The notes under the pieces were generated by a model, which was given only the letters and a program-made list of their open reading frames with translations, made no database searches and was not told the origin of the DNA. Of a DNA stretch of 64,000 bases, positions 50,946 through 60,182 are shown piece by piece. How positions within the stretch are numbered: position 1 is the first letter of the stretch; each line of letters opens with the position of its first letter. The stretch lies in contig JBBFLY010000001.1 of the NCBI GenBank assembly GCA_037478855.1, positions 47,904 to 111,903 on the forward strand, read 5' to 3'. The DNA is from Rhabdothermincola sp037478855. Lineage in GTDB: Bacteria > Actinomycetota > Acidimicrobiia > Acidimicrobiales > Acidimicrobilacustridaceae. Made by a program: the position numbers and the translations under genes.

Positions 50946-51890
50946 GTGAGCACGACGCCGATTTCCGTCATCCCCCCCACCCGGCTCGGCGCCCTGCTGC
51001 GCGCGACCCGCGAGCGTCGGGGGCTGACCCTCGAGGCGCTCGCCACCGGCTCGGCGTTCAGCGTGGCCGACCTCGCCCGTCTGGAAGCCGGAGGTCGCGC
51101 CCTCACCGATCGGGAGGTTGATGAGGTGCTCCGGGTCTACGGCATCGATGCCGCGACCCTCGTACCTGAGCGCACCGGGCTGATCGTCGATCTGGCCGAC
51201 CACGAGCTCGCAGCCGGAGGGCAGGTCCGCACCCTCGCCGGTGAGGCCCCCACCGCCGATGAGGTGCTCGCCACCTACCTCTCGCTCGTCTACACCCTGC
51301 GTCACGCGGAGCCGGGCACGCCTCTCACCCTGCGGGAAGCCGACGTCTCCGTGCTCTCCCGCGCGCTGCAGCTCGCACAGCTCGACGTGGAGCGCCGCCT
51401 GCAGGAGCTGATGGTCGACGCGGAGGGCACGGTCCTCGCCCGGGTGCGTGACCTGCGTCGACGCCTGCTCCTCCCTGCCATCGGGGTGGTCGTGGCCGCC
51501 ACCGCGATCGGAACGTTGCTGTTCGTGCAGGCCGCCGGCGACCAGCAGCCAGCGAGTGATCCCACGGTCGAGGTCGGCCCCGCCGCCGAGCAGTCGGGCG
51601 AGCCCGGTCCCGCCGGGCCCGTCGTGGTGGTGGAGGAGGGCATCCCGGTGGATCAGCTGCCCGAGGGAGCGGTCAACCTGGGGGAGCCCCAGATCGTGGA
51701 GCGTGGCCCGGACGGCTCGATCCGCCAGAGCACCCGACAGGCCCCGGCGGTGACGCCTGACGCGCCGGCCGCCGGCGCATCCGACACCACCACCTGGCGC
51801 ATCCAGGAGGGCCCGGTCGGTGATCTCCAACCGGGTGAGGTGCGCCTCGGTGAAGCGCAGACGATTGAGAATCCCGACGCGCAACCGTAG
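50946..51890 (+). CDS. RodZ-like helix-turn-helix membrane protein
   Basis: A 314-residue bitopic protein. An N-terminal XRE-type HTH (RLGALLRATRERRGLTLEAL to ADLARLEAGGRAL, residues 13-60) is followed by a helical cytoplasmic region. One membrane helix is at about 178-196 (LLLPAIGVVVAATAIGTLLF), and a long Pro/Ala-rich extracytoplasmic tail follows. This architecture resembles RodZ, which links MreB to the cell wall, but could also be a membrane-bound regulator. The tail is low-complexity and has no recognisable domain. Confidence 0.65.
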   Translation: MSTTPISVIPPTRLGALLRATRERRGLTLEALATGSAFSVADLARLEAGGRALTDREVDEVLRVYGIDAATLVPERTGLIVDLADHELAAGGQVRTLAGEAPTADEVLATYLSLVYTLRHAEPGTPLTLREADVSVLSRALQLAQLDVERRLQELMVDAEGTVLARVRDLRRRLLLPAIGVVVAATAIGTLLFVQAAGDQQPASDPTVEVGPAAEQSGEPGPAGPVVVVEEGIPVDQLPEGAVNLGEPQIVERGPDGSIRQSTRQAPAVTPDAPAAGASDTTTWRIQEGPVGDLQPGEVRLGEAQTIENPDAQP

Positions 51891-51896
51891 CGCGGT

Positions 51897-51902
51897 TACG
51901 AT
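51897..51902 (+). promoter_or_regulatory. -10-like TACGAT before cupredoxin
   Basis: Ends eight bases before GTG 51911. Confidence 0.5.
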
Positions 51903-51910
51903 TCGCCCCC

Positions 51911-52360
51911 GTGCTCAGGGGCCTGCGTCAGCTTCTCGTCGTCCTCGTCGTCCTCCTGGCGGGCGTGGCGTTCGTCGCCTGTGGTGCGGATGGCGAAGCC
52001 GGGACGAGCGCGACGACGGCCGTGGCGGATGCCGGCGCGCTGCCCATCGATGAAGCGGTCGACCGGCGGGGAGCGTCGAGCGTCAGCGTCGACGTCGCCG
52101 ACAACGTCTTCGAGCCCCGGGTGGTGAGAATCGACCCCGGTGCCACGGTGACCTGGACGAACACCGGGTACAACTCCCACAACGTCACTCCCGTCGAGGA
52201 GGGCAGCTTCGAACCGGTGTCCACCGCTTCGCTCGAGCCGAAGGCGAGCGCGAGCCGCACCTTCTCCAGCCCGGGGGTCTACCGGTACTTCTGCTCGATC
52301 CACGGTACCGCGACCCGAGGTCAACGAGGTGTCATCGTGGTGGGAGACGCCGGCCTGTAG
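51911..52360 (+). CDS. Cupredoxin lipoprotein with unusual axial position
   Basis: A 149-residue surface lipoprotein. Its signal has a hydrophobic stretch ending in the lipobox GVAFVAC (about 18-24). The cupredoxin domain has VTWTNTGYNSHNVTP (first His) and YFCSIHGTATRGQRG: the Cys and second His are in place, but no Met follows at the usual axial position. The copper site, if loaded, would have Gln or no fourth ligand. It precedes a NosD-like lipoprotein by 47 bases, a pairing that suggests copper handling outside the cell. Second cupredoxin of the window; the other is at 12701-13192. Confidence 0.83.
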   Translation: MLRGLRQLLVVLVVLLAGVAFVACGADGEAGTSATTAVADAGALPIDEAVDRRGASSVSVDVADNVFEPRVVRIDPGATVTWTNTGYNSHNVTPVEEGSFEPVSTASLEPKASASRTFSSPGVYRYFCSIHGTATRGQRGVIVVGDAGL

Positions 52361-52368
52361 TGTCCGTC

Positions 52369-52400
52369 CGACGACGAGGGGGTACGACGACGAGGGGGTA
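52369..52400. repeat. 16-bp tandem duplication upstream of the NosD-like gene
   Basis: Two perfect copies of CGACGACGAGGGGGTA (52369-52384 and 52385-52400). Each contains a GAGGGGG ribosome-site-like sequence. The second lies about 8 bases before ATG 52408. Confidence 0.9.
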
Positions 52401-52407
52401 CAAGGTC

Positions 52408-53733
52408 ATGACAAGCAGCGTCGATCGAAGCCGGGCGCGTCTGTCCGTGATCGCGGCGATCCTGGCCCTGGCGATGCTCGCCCTCGGCTGCTCCTCGGAC
52501 TCGTCGGGTGGGGGGAGCGCGACCTCGGCGCCAGCGTCGACCGGCGCAGTGCTCCGGGTGCCCGAGGACTTCCCGACGATCCAGGCCGCGGTCGATGCGG
52601 CCAAGCCGGGCGACCTGGTGCTGATCGCACCCGGGGTCTACCGGGAGGGTGTGGTCGTGCAGACCGAGAACATCGTGATCCGCGGTCTCGATCGCAACGA
52701 GGTCATCATCGACGGTGAGTTCACCCGCGACAACGGGATCAAGGTCTTCGCGGACGGGGTCGCGGTCGAGAACCTGACCGTTCGCAACAACACCGGCAAC
52801 GGCCTGTTCTTCACCGGTGACTACGACAGCGACTACGTGCTCACGGGGTATCGGGCGAGCTACGTGACCGCCTACAACAACGGTGACTACGGCATCTACG
52901 CCTTCAACGCTCGCCTCGGGATCATCGAGGACTCCTACGGGTCAGGCCACCCGGACTCCGCGTTCTACATCGGGCAGTGCAACCCCTGTGACGCGGTGAT
53001 CCGCAACGTGCTCGCGGAGAACAACATGCTCGGCTACTCGGGCACCAACTCGAGCACCAACCTGTACCTGATCAACTCGGAGTGGCGCCGGAACATGATC
53101 GGGGTCGTGCCCAACAGCCAAGACAGCGAGAAGCTCGCTCCACAGGGGCACATGGTGATCGCCGGGAACTACATCCACGACAACAACAACCCCGGTGTGC
53201 CGATCAACAACGACACCTACCGGCTGGCCTCCGGAACGGGGATCGTCATCACCGGCGGGGTCGAGAACCTGGTCACCAAGAACCGGGTCGAGGACAACCT
53301 CAGAGGCAACATCGTGGTGATCCTCTGGCCCTTCCGGGACCCGGGCCTTCCCCCGTTCGAGGCCATCGGCAACCGGATCATCGGCAACATCGCCCGAGGT
53401 GCGACGGGGATCGGCGATCTCGTGCTCTGGCTGGCTGACTCCAGCCAGGGAGTGCAGGGCAACTGCTTCGCCGACAACGACTTCCTCACCAGCTTCCCCG
53501 CCGACATCGAGAAGGTGGCACCCTGTGACGCACCGGGTGGCAAGGGTCTGCCGGACATCGACCTGGACAAGCTCACGATGGGCCCGCCCGGGGTCGACTA
53601 CAAGACCGTGCCGCCCCCGCCGCCCCAGCCGAACATGCCGGATGCGGCCACCGCTCCCGCTCGTCCGGCGACCGACATCGTCATCGACGTCGACGTCGAC
53701 GCCATCACCATGCCGGCGAGGAGAGGGTCCTAG
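52408..53733 (+). CDS. NosD-like right-handed beta-helix lipoprotein
   Basis: A 441-residue exported lipoprotein. The signal is RLSVIAAILALAMLALGCSS (lipobox LALGC). It is followed by an opening TIQAAVDAAKPGDLVLIAPG, then parallel beta-helix repeats rich in Asn ladders (VRNNTGNGLFF, IRNVLAENN, IGNRIIGNIARG). NosD proteins help load copper into nitrous oxide reductase, but no nos genes are present. A Pro/Asp-rich tail closes the chain. ATG 52408 is chosen over GTG 52360 because it starts directly at the signal peptide with a ribosome site. Confidence 0.82.
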   Translation: MTSSVDRSRARLSVIAAILALAMLALGCSSDSSGGGSATSAPASTGAVLRVPEDFPTIQAAVDAAKPGDLVLIAPGVYREGVVVQTENIVIRGLDRNEVIIDGEFTRDNGIKVFADGVAVENLTVRNNTGNGLFFTGDYDSDYVLTGYRASYVTAYNNGDYGIYAFNARLGIIEDSYGSGHPDSAFYIGQCNPCDAVIRNVLAENNMLGYSGTNSSTNLYLINSEWRRNMIGVVPNSQDSEKLAPQGHMVIAGNYIHDNNNPGVPINNDTYRLASGTGIVITGGVENLVTKNRVEDNLRGNIVVILWPFRDPGLPPFEAIGNRIIGNIARGATGIGDLVLWLADSSQGVQGNCFADNDFLTSFPADIEKVAPCDAPGGKGLPDIDLDKLTMGPPGVDYKTVPPPPPQPNMPDAATAPARPATDIVIDVDVDAITMPARRGS

Positions 53734-53871
53734 CCAGCTCTCGAAGACCACCCCCTGAACCATCCGGAGCGTCCCGATCTCCGGCACCGGGCACCTGCGC
53801 GTGCGGCTGGCGGGTGGACCCGCTGCTGGAAGGGATCGCGACCGCGGGGAGCGGGCGGAGCCTCCGGCGGG

Positions 53872-53877
53872 CACAAT
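53872..53877 (+). promoter_or_regulatory. -10-like CACAAT before NUDIX gene
   Basis: Ends seven bases before GTG 53885; matches the hexamer and spacing at mtrA. Confidence 0.4.
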
Positions 53878-53884
53878 GCAGGTC

Positions 53885-54370
53885 GTGCGTGAGTGGTTGG
53901 TCGGTGGCGCGCTGATCGAAGGCCCGGAAGGGCTGCTGCTGGTGTGCAACCGGCGCCGCAACGGCTGGCTCGACTGGACGCCCCCCGGCGGTGTGATCGA
54001 CGAGGGTGAGGAGCTGTTGGGCGGCCTGACCAGGGAGGTCGAGGAGGAGACCGGGCTCGTGGTGACCGAGTGGGTCGGCCCGCGCTACGAGATCGAGGCG
54101 GAGGCACCCGATCTGGGATGGCGCCTGCGGGTGGAAGCCTGGTGCGCGACCGCCTATGAGGGCGAGCTGCGGGTGGCCGACCCCGATGGCATCGTGGTCG
54201 ACGCCTGCTTCGTCGACCCGGCCGGCTGCGCCGAGCGGATGCAAGGCGGGCACCGGTGGGTGGTCGAGCCTCTCGGCGAGTGGATCGAGCATCGATGGAC
54301 GGGGCTCCGCAGCTTCGGCTACCACGTCAGCGGTACCGACCCGCACTCGCTCGTCGTCACCCGCTTGTGA
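53885..54370 (+). CDS. NUDIX hydrolase
   Basis: A 161-residue phosphohydrolase with a complete NUDIX box, GGVIDEGEELLGGLTREV followed by EEETGL (G-x5-E-x7-REVEEETGL), at about residues 35-57. Nucleotide-sugar or oxidised-nucleotide substrates are possible; none can be assigned. GTG 53885 is preferred over ATG 53876 because of the hexamer spacing; both are in frame. Confidence 0.85.
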   Translation: MREWLVGGALIEGPEGLLLVCNRRRNGWLDWTPPGGVIDEGEELLGGLTREVEEETGLVVTEWVGPRYEIEAEAPDLGWRLRVEAWCATAYEGELRVADPDGIVVDACFVDPAGCAERMQGGHRWVVEPLGEWIEHRWTGLRSFGYHVSGTDPHSLVVTRL

Positions 54371-54458
54371 AGCCGTCGTCCAGGCGGCCCGGCAGGGTGG
54401 CCCCTGGGCTGGCAGACTGGAGGCGTCGCACAGCGCGCGAGCACGGGGGGTGACGCGC

Positions 54459-54893
54459 ATGCTGGTCCGCAACGTCCTGCAGCGGAAGGGTCGGTGGGTC
54501 GCCACGGTCGCGGGCTCCGCTCCCGTCCTCGAGGCGGCGAGGCTCCTCTCCCGTCACGGGATCGGTGCACTCGTCGTGTCGGACGATGGGTGCACGATCG
54601 ACGGCATCCTCTCCGAGCGAGACATCGTGCGAGGGGTGGCGTCGCACGGCCCGGCCGTGCTCGACGCGCCGGTCGCCTCGCTCATGACCACCGAGGTGCA
54701 CACGTGCAGGCCTACTGACACCCTCGACGCGCTGATGGCGATCATGACCGAGCGGCGGATCCGTCACCTTCCCGTCCTCGAGAACGGGGAGCTGGTGGGC
54801 ATCGTGAGCATCGGCGACGTCGTGAGCCAACGGGTCGATGAGCTGCAGGCCGAGGCCCGTGCGCTGCACGAGTACCTCTTGGGCGGTCGGTGA
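54459..54893 (+). CDS. Two-CBS-domain protein
   Basis: A 144-residue protein consisting almost entirely of two CBS domains in tandem (about 8-65 and 72-130). Typical lines are AARLLSRHGIGALVVSDDG, GILSERDIVRGVASHG and LMAIMTERRIRHLPVLENGE, then LVGIVSIGDVV. CBS pairs sense adenine nucleotides and usually regulate a partner. No other domain is fused. ATG 54459 has a GGGGGGTGA ribosome-like site. Confidence 0.85.
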   Translation: MLVRNVLQRKGRWVATVAGSAPVLEAARLLSRHGIGALVVSDDGCTIDGILSERDIVRGVASHGPAVLDAPVASLMTTEVHTCRPTDTLDALMAIMTERRIRHLPVLENGELVGIVSIGDVVSQRVDELQAEARALHEYLLGGR

Positions 54894-55100
54894 GCTCAAG
54901 CAGGAGGCGCACGGCACGCTCGGCTGCCGACGGAGGTCCCTGCGCAGTCGCCGGTGCGACGCGAGGTCCTGGGGTCCTGCGGATGCGGACCAGGAGGTGG
55001 GAAGGAGGCAGCCGAGACTCGCGTTGAGAGCAGGCGGGACCTGTGGGAAGATTGCCCTACGCCGGAGCCCCGGTCTGAGCACGGAAGGGGGGTGGAAGCG

Positions 55101-55475
55101 GTGCCGCTTTCCGAAGAGGAGCAGCGGATCCTCAGTGAGATCGAGCAGCAGCTCTACGAGACCGATCCTGCTCTGGCGCGCGACATCGCCGACACCACGA
55201 TCTACTCCCATGCTGCGCGCAACCTGAAGTGGGCGGTGCTCGGCTTCCTCGTGGGCACCGCGATGCTGGTCCTCACCCTCGCCACCCACTTCCTCCTCGC
55301 CTTCGGTGGCTTCCTCGTGATGCTGGTGTCGGCGCTCGCCATCGAGCGCAACGCCCGCCGGATGGGCAAGGCCGGCCTGGAGCAGCTCGCCCGGTCGATG
55401 CGGGCGGCTGGTCTGCGTGACGCCTTCGGCAGCGCGAACCAGCGCATGCGTGACCGCTTCCGTCGCGACGACTGA
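55101..55475 (+). CDS. DUF3040 membrane protein
   Basis: A 124-residue protein with the DUF3040 layout: an N-terminal helix PLSEEEQRILSEIEQQLYE, two membrane segments at about 44-64 and 65-84, and a basic cytoplasmic tail (RMGKAGLEQLARSM, RDRFRRDD). Actinobacteria-specific family of unknown function. GTG 55101 has GGAAGGGGGG eight bases upstream. The 200-base region before it shows no feature I recognise. Confidence 0.83.
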   Translation: MPLSEEEQRILSEIEQQLYETDPALARDIADTTIYSHAARNLKWAVLGFLVGTAMLVLTLATHFLLAFGGFLVMLVSALAIERNARRMGKAGLEQLARSMRAAGLRDAFGSANQRMRDRFRRDD

Positions 55476-55531
55476 GCCTGACCGCTGATCCGGGCGGCTG
55501 AGCCCCGCGACCGGCGTCGCGGGTCCCCACC

Positions 55532-57856
55532 TCAGGGGCGCAGCAGGGTTCGTGGGTCGAGTCGGCTGAGCACGAGGCGTCGTCGTGAGACGCGCTGGTG
55601 AACGATGCGTGCGAGCTGCCGCACCGTCCGCTCCGCCCGATCGACCCGCGCGTGGTCCAGCGTGAGGGTTGAGAAGGTCACCGCATCCGTGTCGGTGGCC
55701 AGGGCCACGATGCCCTCCGCCTCCTCGGGCACCGCAGCCGCGGCACGGACCGCGAACTCACGAGTCGTCTCCGTGGGGTGGCGGACCACGCCGAGGTGGC
55801 GCAGCTCGCCGGTGAGCTCCTGCCACGCGAAGCGAATCCTCGCGTTGGCGTCGCGGGCTGCGGTCCACCGTCGCCGCCGTCGCCACGCGACGGCGCCAGT
55901 CACGCCCGCGGCGTAGAGCGCCGCGAGCACCACGAACGCGAGGGCCGTCCGCACCGGTTGTCGGCGAGCGTAGGTGATCGGGTCCCTCCACGGGGAGGGC
56001 GTTGGAGCGGTGGGGGAGGTGTCCTCGTTCGAGGCGTCGAGCGCGGCGAGCTCGTCCGGTGAGGGGCGGTCCGCCGGCTGGGTGGCATCAGGTGTCGTGG
56101 GGCTGGCGGTCGTCGCCGGCGTCGAGGTGGATGCAGACGCCGCGCCGGACTCGCCGCCGTCCTGCGCCGCTGGCACCCGCGCGTACTCCATCCCCGGCGC
56201 GCCCCGGCCCGGTGTGGGCTCGAAGGCGACCCATCCCACGCCGCTGCCGAGCCACACCTCGGGCCAGGCGTGGGCGAAGCGGCCACGCACCTGGTACCGG
56301 TTCGGGTCGGAGGGGTCCTGCTCGCCCCAGGTGAAGCCCACCGCCACCCGTGCGGGCAGCCCGATCGAACGGGCCATCGCCGCGTAGGTGCCGGCGAACT
56401 GCTCGCAGTACCCGCGACCACTCTCGAGGAACCTGTCGATCGCGTCGTCACCGTGACCGGGGCCGGGGGAGAGGTCGTAGACGAACCGGCGCCCGTCACG
56501 CTCGAAGATCCCCTCGTCACGGAAGAAGCTCTGCAGCGCCATCGCCTGCTGGTAGGGCGTGACGGCCCCGGCCGCGCTCACCACCTCGCGGGCGAGCACC
56601 TGAGCCGACCGGCTGAACGTGCTGGGCAGTTCGACATAGCGGGCGAGCTCGTCGGGGATCGCCTCCCCGGGACGGTCCAGCTGCTCCGCCGAGAGCTCCG
56701 AGATGTCAGAGACCACCTCGTAGCGCAGGTCGTCCGAGCTGGGGTAGTCGGTGTCCACGATCAGGGTGGCCGACTCGGGCTGGTAGCGGACCTTCGCCGG
56801 CGCGTCGATGGCCACCGGTTGGTAGGCGGCAGGCAACCACAGTGCGGAAAGCCCGACGATCGAGAAGCGCTGTCGCACCCTCGCAGACGCCACGCCGGTT
56901 GGCACCTGCGCGGGCAGCTCGCCGTCGGCTTGCCCGTAGCGGCCTCCCGACCGCCAGATCTGGCCGTCGAACGTGTCGAGCGACGTCAACCGCCAGTAGG
57001 CCGGCCGCTCGCTCTCCACGGTGAACACCAGCACGTCGCCCTGGTCGACCAGGCGCTGACGGATGTCCACCAGGGGGCTGATGGTCACCCGGGATGAGGG
57101 CCCACGGCCACCACCACGCCAGTCGATGAGCGCCCCGTCCGCGGCACCCGGCAGACGGGGGCCGATGATCACCCCTCCGAGGACCGCCACGACGGCCAGC
57201 GCCGCTCCCGCGCGCAGCAGCCGTTGGCTGCCCCGTTCACGTTCGCCGGTGAGCCAGCCCGCCCGCAGCTCGAGGACGGCGACCCGCTGCGTGAGCACGA
57301 ACAGCAGCGCCGCCAGGCCGAACAGCACGGCGCTGCCCAGTCGTTGCCGTTCGGAGCCGAGCAGCGCGCAGAACACGAACAGGGTGCACGCGGGCACGAT
57401 CGCCTCGATCGGCGACCACAGGCGGAACGCCGCCCAATCTGCGAGGAACGCGGCGAAGAACACGGCCAGCCCGCACGCCATCAGGAAGCCGGTGCGGGCC
57501 GGGACGGGCGCGCTGAGCTGCTGGAACGCGGTCCACGACTCGCCCAGCTCCGCGCTCGCCGCGTCGAGCGTGCGACTGGTGGGGAGCACCACCGCCAGCG
57601 TGTCGGCGAACCAGAGCGCGGCGGCGAGCAGCACGAAGCCGACGAGCGACAGCGCCGCCGAGGCCGGCACCCCGACCCCCCTGCGTCGGAGCGTCATCGT
57701 GGCGAGGTGGGTGTACGCGGCGATAGCCAGAAGGGGCCAGAGGAACGACCAGTCCGTGAAGACGCGGGCGAAGCCGTAGACCGCCGCGACGGTGACGCCT
57801 GCGAGCATCAGCTCCGCGAGCGGCAGGTGTGGGGGATCCGCAGCTCTGGTGCTCAC
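55532..57856 (-). CDS. TgpA-like transmembrane transglutaminase (DUF3488)
   Basis: A 774-residue membrane enzyme. About six membrane helices occupy the first 215 residues. The large extracytoplasmic part carries a transglutaminase-like core with the catalytic Cys in GRGYCEQFAGTYAAMARSIG, His in RFAHAWPEVWL and the acidic residue in WVAFEPTPG. A Thr/Ala/Pro-rich linker and a final membrane helix at about 640 follow, then a cytoplasmic tail. It overlaps the DUF58 gene by four bases. The MoxR-DUF58-TgpA gene set is widespread and of incompletely known function. Confidence 0.9.
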   Translation of the reverse strand: MSTRAADPPHLPLAELMLAGVTVAAVYGFARVFTDWSFLWPLLAIAAYTHLATMTLRRRGVGVPASAALSLVGFVLLAAALWFADTLAVVLPTSRTLDAASAELGESWTAFQQLSAPVPARTGFLMACGLAVFFAAFLADWAAFRLWSPIEAIVPACTLFVFCALLGSERQRLGSAVLFGLAALLFVLTQRVAVLELRAGWLTGERERGSQRLLRAGAALAVVAVLGGVIIGPRLPGAADGALIDWRGGGRGPSSRVTISPLVDIRQRLVDQGDVLVFTVESERPAYWRLTSLDTFDGQIWRSGGRYGQADGELPAQVPTGVASARVRQRFSIVGLSALWLPAAYQPVAIDAPAKVRYQPESATLIVDTDYPSSDDLRYEVVSDISELSAEQLDRPGEAIPDELARYVELPSTFSRSAQVLAREVVSAAGAVTPYQQAMALQSFFRDEGIFERDGRRFVYDLSPGPGHGDDAIDRFLESGRGYCEQFAGTYAAMARSIGLPARVAVGFTWGEQDPSDPNRYQVRGRFAHAWPEVWLGSGVGWVAFEPTPGRGAPGMEYARVPAAQDGGESGAASASTSTPATTASPTTPDATQPADRPSPDELAALDASNEDTSPTAPTPSPWRDPITYARRQPVRTALAFVVLAALYAAGVTGAVAWRRRRRWTAARDANARIRFAWQELTGELRHLGVVRHPTETTREFAVRAAAAVPEEAEGIVALATDTDAVTFSTLTLDHARVDRAERTVRQLARIVHQRVSRRRLVLSRLDPRTLLRP

Positions 57857-59145
57857 CGCAGGATCCGCTCGTGTGGGGCCCAGCGATCCGGTTCGTCGTC
57901 GTCGGCGACGGGCCGGGTGGCCCGCCAGGGCGCTGATGGCCCTCTACGGGGGTGGACGACGCGGTTCCACGCCTCGGGGAAGGGCGTGGTAGCGGTGATC
58001 GGGATGACGGTCCCGGTGCGGGAGGCCCTCGCGTCCCTCGTGGCCGGCACGGGCTCGGCGATCCCGGCATCAGGGGCGCCCCAGGAGGAGGGCTCGAACC
58101 TCACGATGGTCACCGAGCCGAACCGGTTGCGGAGCCGAGCGAGGCGGCTGAGGTCCTCGGGTGGGACCGATGGCACCACCACGACCAGGGCGCCGCCACC
58201 CGAGGAGCGCGCGAGGCGATCGAGCACCCGCCGGTAGTTGGAACCGTTGGTCAGCTCCACACAGGCCAGGTACTCGAGGATCGACTCCACGTGCGCGTGA
58301 CCCGCCGCGAAGCCCGAGTCCCGGCCGTCGGTGGAGAGCAGTCGAACAAGGTCCTGGCGGCGTGCGTTCGCGGTGACGATGCTGGCGGCGGCAGAGACCA
58401 CCAGCTCGAGCGATTCGGCCGTGTTCGTTGCGCTGCGCACGTCGAGCAGCACCGTCGTCCGCCCCTGCCAGGGCAGTTCGTCCTGGCGGACCATCAGCTC
58501 GTCGTGTCGGGCGGTTGAGGGCCAGTGCACCCGTCGCAGATCGTCGCCGACCACGTACGGGCGCAGCGCGTAGAAGTCCTCGCCGCCGTGGCCGAGAGCG
58601 TTCGGGTGCTCGGCGCCCGCCAGGGGATCGTTCCCGGTGGTCTGGGGGACGGGGGCGATCTCGTCGACGTGCGGGTACACCGTCAGCTCCGACGCCCCTG
58701 ACGCTCGCATCACGACCGAGGTCAGCCCGAACGGATCCGAGAGCGCGACCTCGAGCGGACCGATCGTGAGCACCCCGCGGCGTTCCGTGGGCAGCAGATA
58801 GGCAGCGCGCGCGGCTCCGGTCGGGGGCAGTGGGGGAACGATGAGGTTCGCACCCCTGGTTCCGGACACCGCATCGTGCAGGTCGAGCACGGGTGAGCGG
58901 CGACGACCCCGGTTGACGACCACCAGCTCGACCCGGCTCGCGGTGCCGGCGTGGACCCGGGGCGGGTGCAGCTCGCGGGTGACCTCGAGCTCGAGTGGGG
59001 TGAGCTTCGTGTGCAGTGCGCAGCCGGCGAGCAGGCAGGCGAGCATTGCTCCGAGCATGTAGAGCTCCTCGGCGCCCACCAGCCGCCCGGCGGCCGCGCA
59101 GAGTCCCGCCACCAAAAGGACGATCCAGCCCCGGCGGGTGACCAT
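57853..59145 (-). CDS. DUF58 protein
   Basis: A 430-residue protein with two N-terminal membrane helices (about 6-22, 27-44), an Ig-like segment, and the DUF58 core with EDFYALRPYVVGDDLRRVHW and TVLLDVRSATNTAES, a VWA-like domain with a degenerate metal site. Works with the MoxR ATPase in the same operon, perhaps in assembly of a surface complex. ATG 59145; stop overlaps the transglutaminase gene. Confidence 0.9.
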   Translation of the reverse strand: MVTRRGWIVLLVAGLCAAAGRLVGAEELYMLGAMLACLLAGCALHTKLTPLELEVTRELHPPRVHAGTASRVELVVVNRGRRRSPVLDLHDAVSGTRGANLIVPPLPPTGAARAAYLLPTERRGVLTIGPLEVALSDPFGLTSVVMRASGASELTVYPHVDEIAPVPQTTGNDPLAGAEHPNALGHGGEDFYALRPYVVGDDLRRVHWPSTARHDELMVRQDELPWQGRTTVLLDVRSATNTAESLELVVSAAASIVTANARRQDLVRLLSTDGRDSGFAAGHAHVESILEYLACVELTNGSNYRRVLDRLARSSGGGALVVVVPSVPPEDLSRLARLRNRFGSVTIVRFEPSSWGAPDAGIAEPVPATRDARASRTGTVIPITATTPFPEAWNRVVHPRRGPSAPWRATRPVADDDEPDRWAPHERILR

Positions 59146-59155
59146 GGCTCGCTCG

Positions 59156-60121
59156 TCAGCCGCTCGAGGGGACGGGGACCTGAGCGAGGATCTCGGCCAG
59201 CGCGTCCGCCGAGCTGATGCCCTGCAGCTGTGCTTCAGGGGTGACCAGGAGGCGATGGGCGAGCACCGGCTCGGCGAGCGCCTTGACGTCGTCCGGGAGG
59301 ACGTAGGGACGCCCCTCGGCAGCGGCCCGGGCCCGGGCGACGCGCTGGAGGCTGAGCGTCGCCCGTGGTGACATCCCGAGCGCGAGGTGCCGGTGTCGCC
59401 GGGACGCGTTGGCCAGATCGACCAGGTAGGCCTTGATGCTCGGGGCCACGTGCACGGCGCGGACGGCGTCGATCATCGCTTCGACGTCGGACCCGGTGGC
59501 GACCGGCCTGATGCCGTCCAGCGGGTTGTGGTCACCGTGGGTGTCGAGGACCTCGATCTCGGCGTCGCGACTCGGGTATCCGACCGACACCCGCATGAGG
59601 AACCGGTCGAGCTGACTCTCCGGGAGAGGGTAGGTTCCCTCGTGCTCGATCGGGTTCTGGGTGGCGATCACCATGAACGGCGGGCCGAGTGGGTAGGTGA
59701 TGTTGTCGACGGTGACCTGGCCCTCGGCCATCGCCTCGAGCATGGCCGACTGCGTCTTCGGTGAGGCCCGATTGATCTCGTCGCCGAGCACGATGGAGGC
59801 GAAGATTGGGCCGGGCCGGAACTCGAAGCGGCTCTCCGAGCGGTTCCAGACGGTGACCCCGACGACGTCGGAGGGGAGCAGGTCGGGGGTGAACTGCACT
59901 CGCCCGAACGAGCAGTCGATGGAGCGGGCGAGCGCCTTCGCCAGGCTGGTCTTGCCGACCCCCGGAACGTCCTCGATGAGCAGGTGCCCCTCGGAGACGA
60001 GGCACAGCAGGGCGAGATCGACGACGTCCGCCTTGCCCTGGATGGCCCGCTGCACGTTCGACGAGATGGCATCGAACAGCTCGGCGAACGTCGCCGTGCC
60101 GGCAGTCTGCGGTGTCGCCAA
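59156..60121 (-). CDS. MoxR-family AAA+ ATPase
   Basis: A 321-residue AAA+ ATPase of the MoxR/RavA type. Walker A is IEDVPGVGKTSLAKALA, Walker B is VLGDEINRASPKTQSAML, sensor 1 is VIATQNPIEHEGTYPLPE, and sensor 2 region holds MSPRATLSLQR. It is thought to act as a chaperone for the VWA-like DUF58 partner. The start is a TTG at 60121 with AGGAG seven bases upstream. It is divergent from a ROK kinase, and a minus-strand TAACCT near 60154 could be its -10 box. Confidence 0.92.
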   Translation of the reverse strand: MATPQTAGTATFAELFDAISSNVQRAIQGKADVVDLALLCLVSEGHLLIEDVPGVGKTSLAKALARSIDCSFGRVQFTPDLLPSDVVGVTVWNRSESRFEFRPGPIFASIVLGDEINRASPKTQSAMLEAMAEGQVTVDNITYPLGPPFMVIATQNPIEHEGTYPLPESQLDRFLMRVSVGYPSRDAEIEVLDTHGDHNPLDGIRPVATGSDVEAMIDAVRAVHVAPSIKAYLVDLANASRRHRHLALGMSPRATLSLQRVARARAAAEGRPYVLPDDVKALAEPVLAHRLLVTPEAQLQGISSADALAEILAQVPVPSSG

Positions 60122-60169
60122 CGTCTGCTCCTGTCGGTCGCGTGCTCGGGTGTCAGGTTAGGCGGGAGC

Positions 60170-60175
60170 TAGCGT
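60170..60175 (+). promoter_or_regulatory. -10-like TAGCGT before the second ROK kinase
   Basis: Ends seven bases before ATG 60183. Confidence 0.5.
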
Positions 60176-60182
60176 CTCGACG

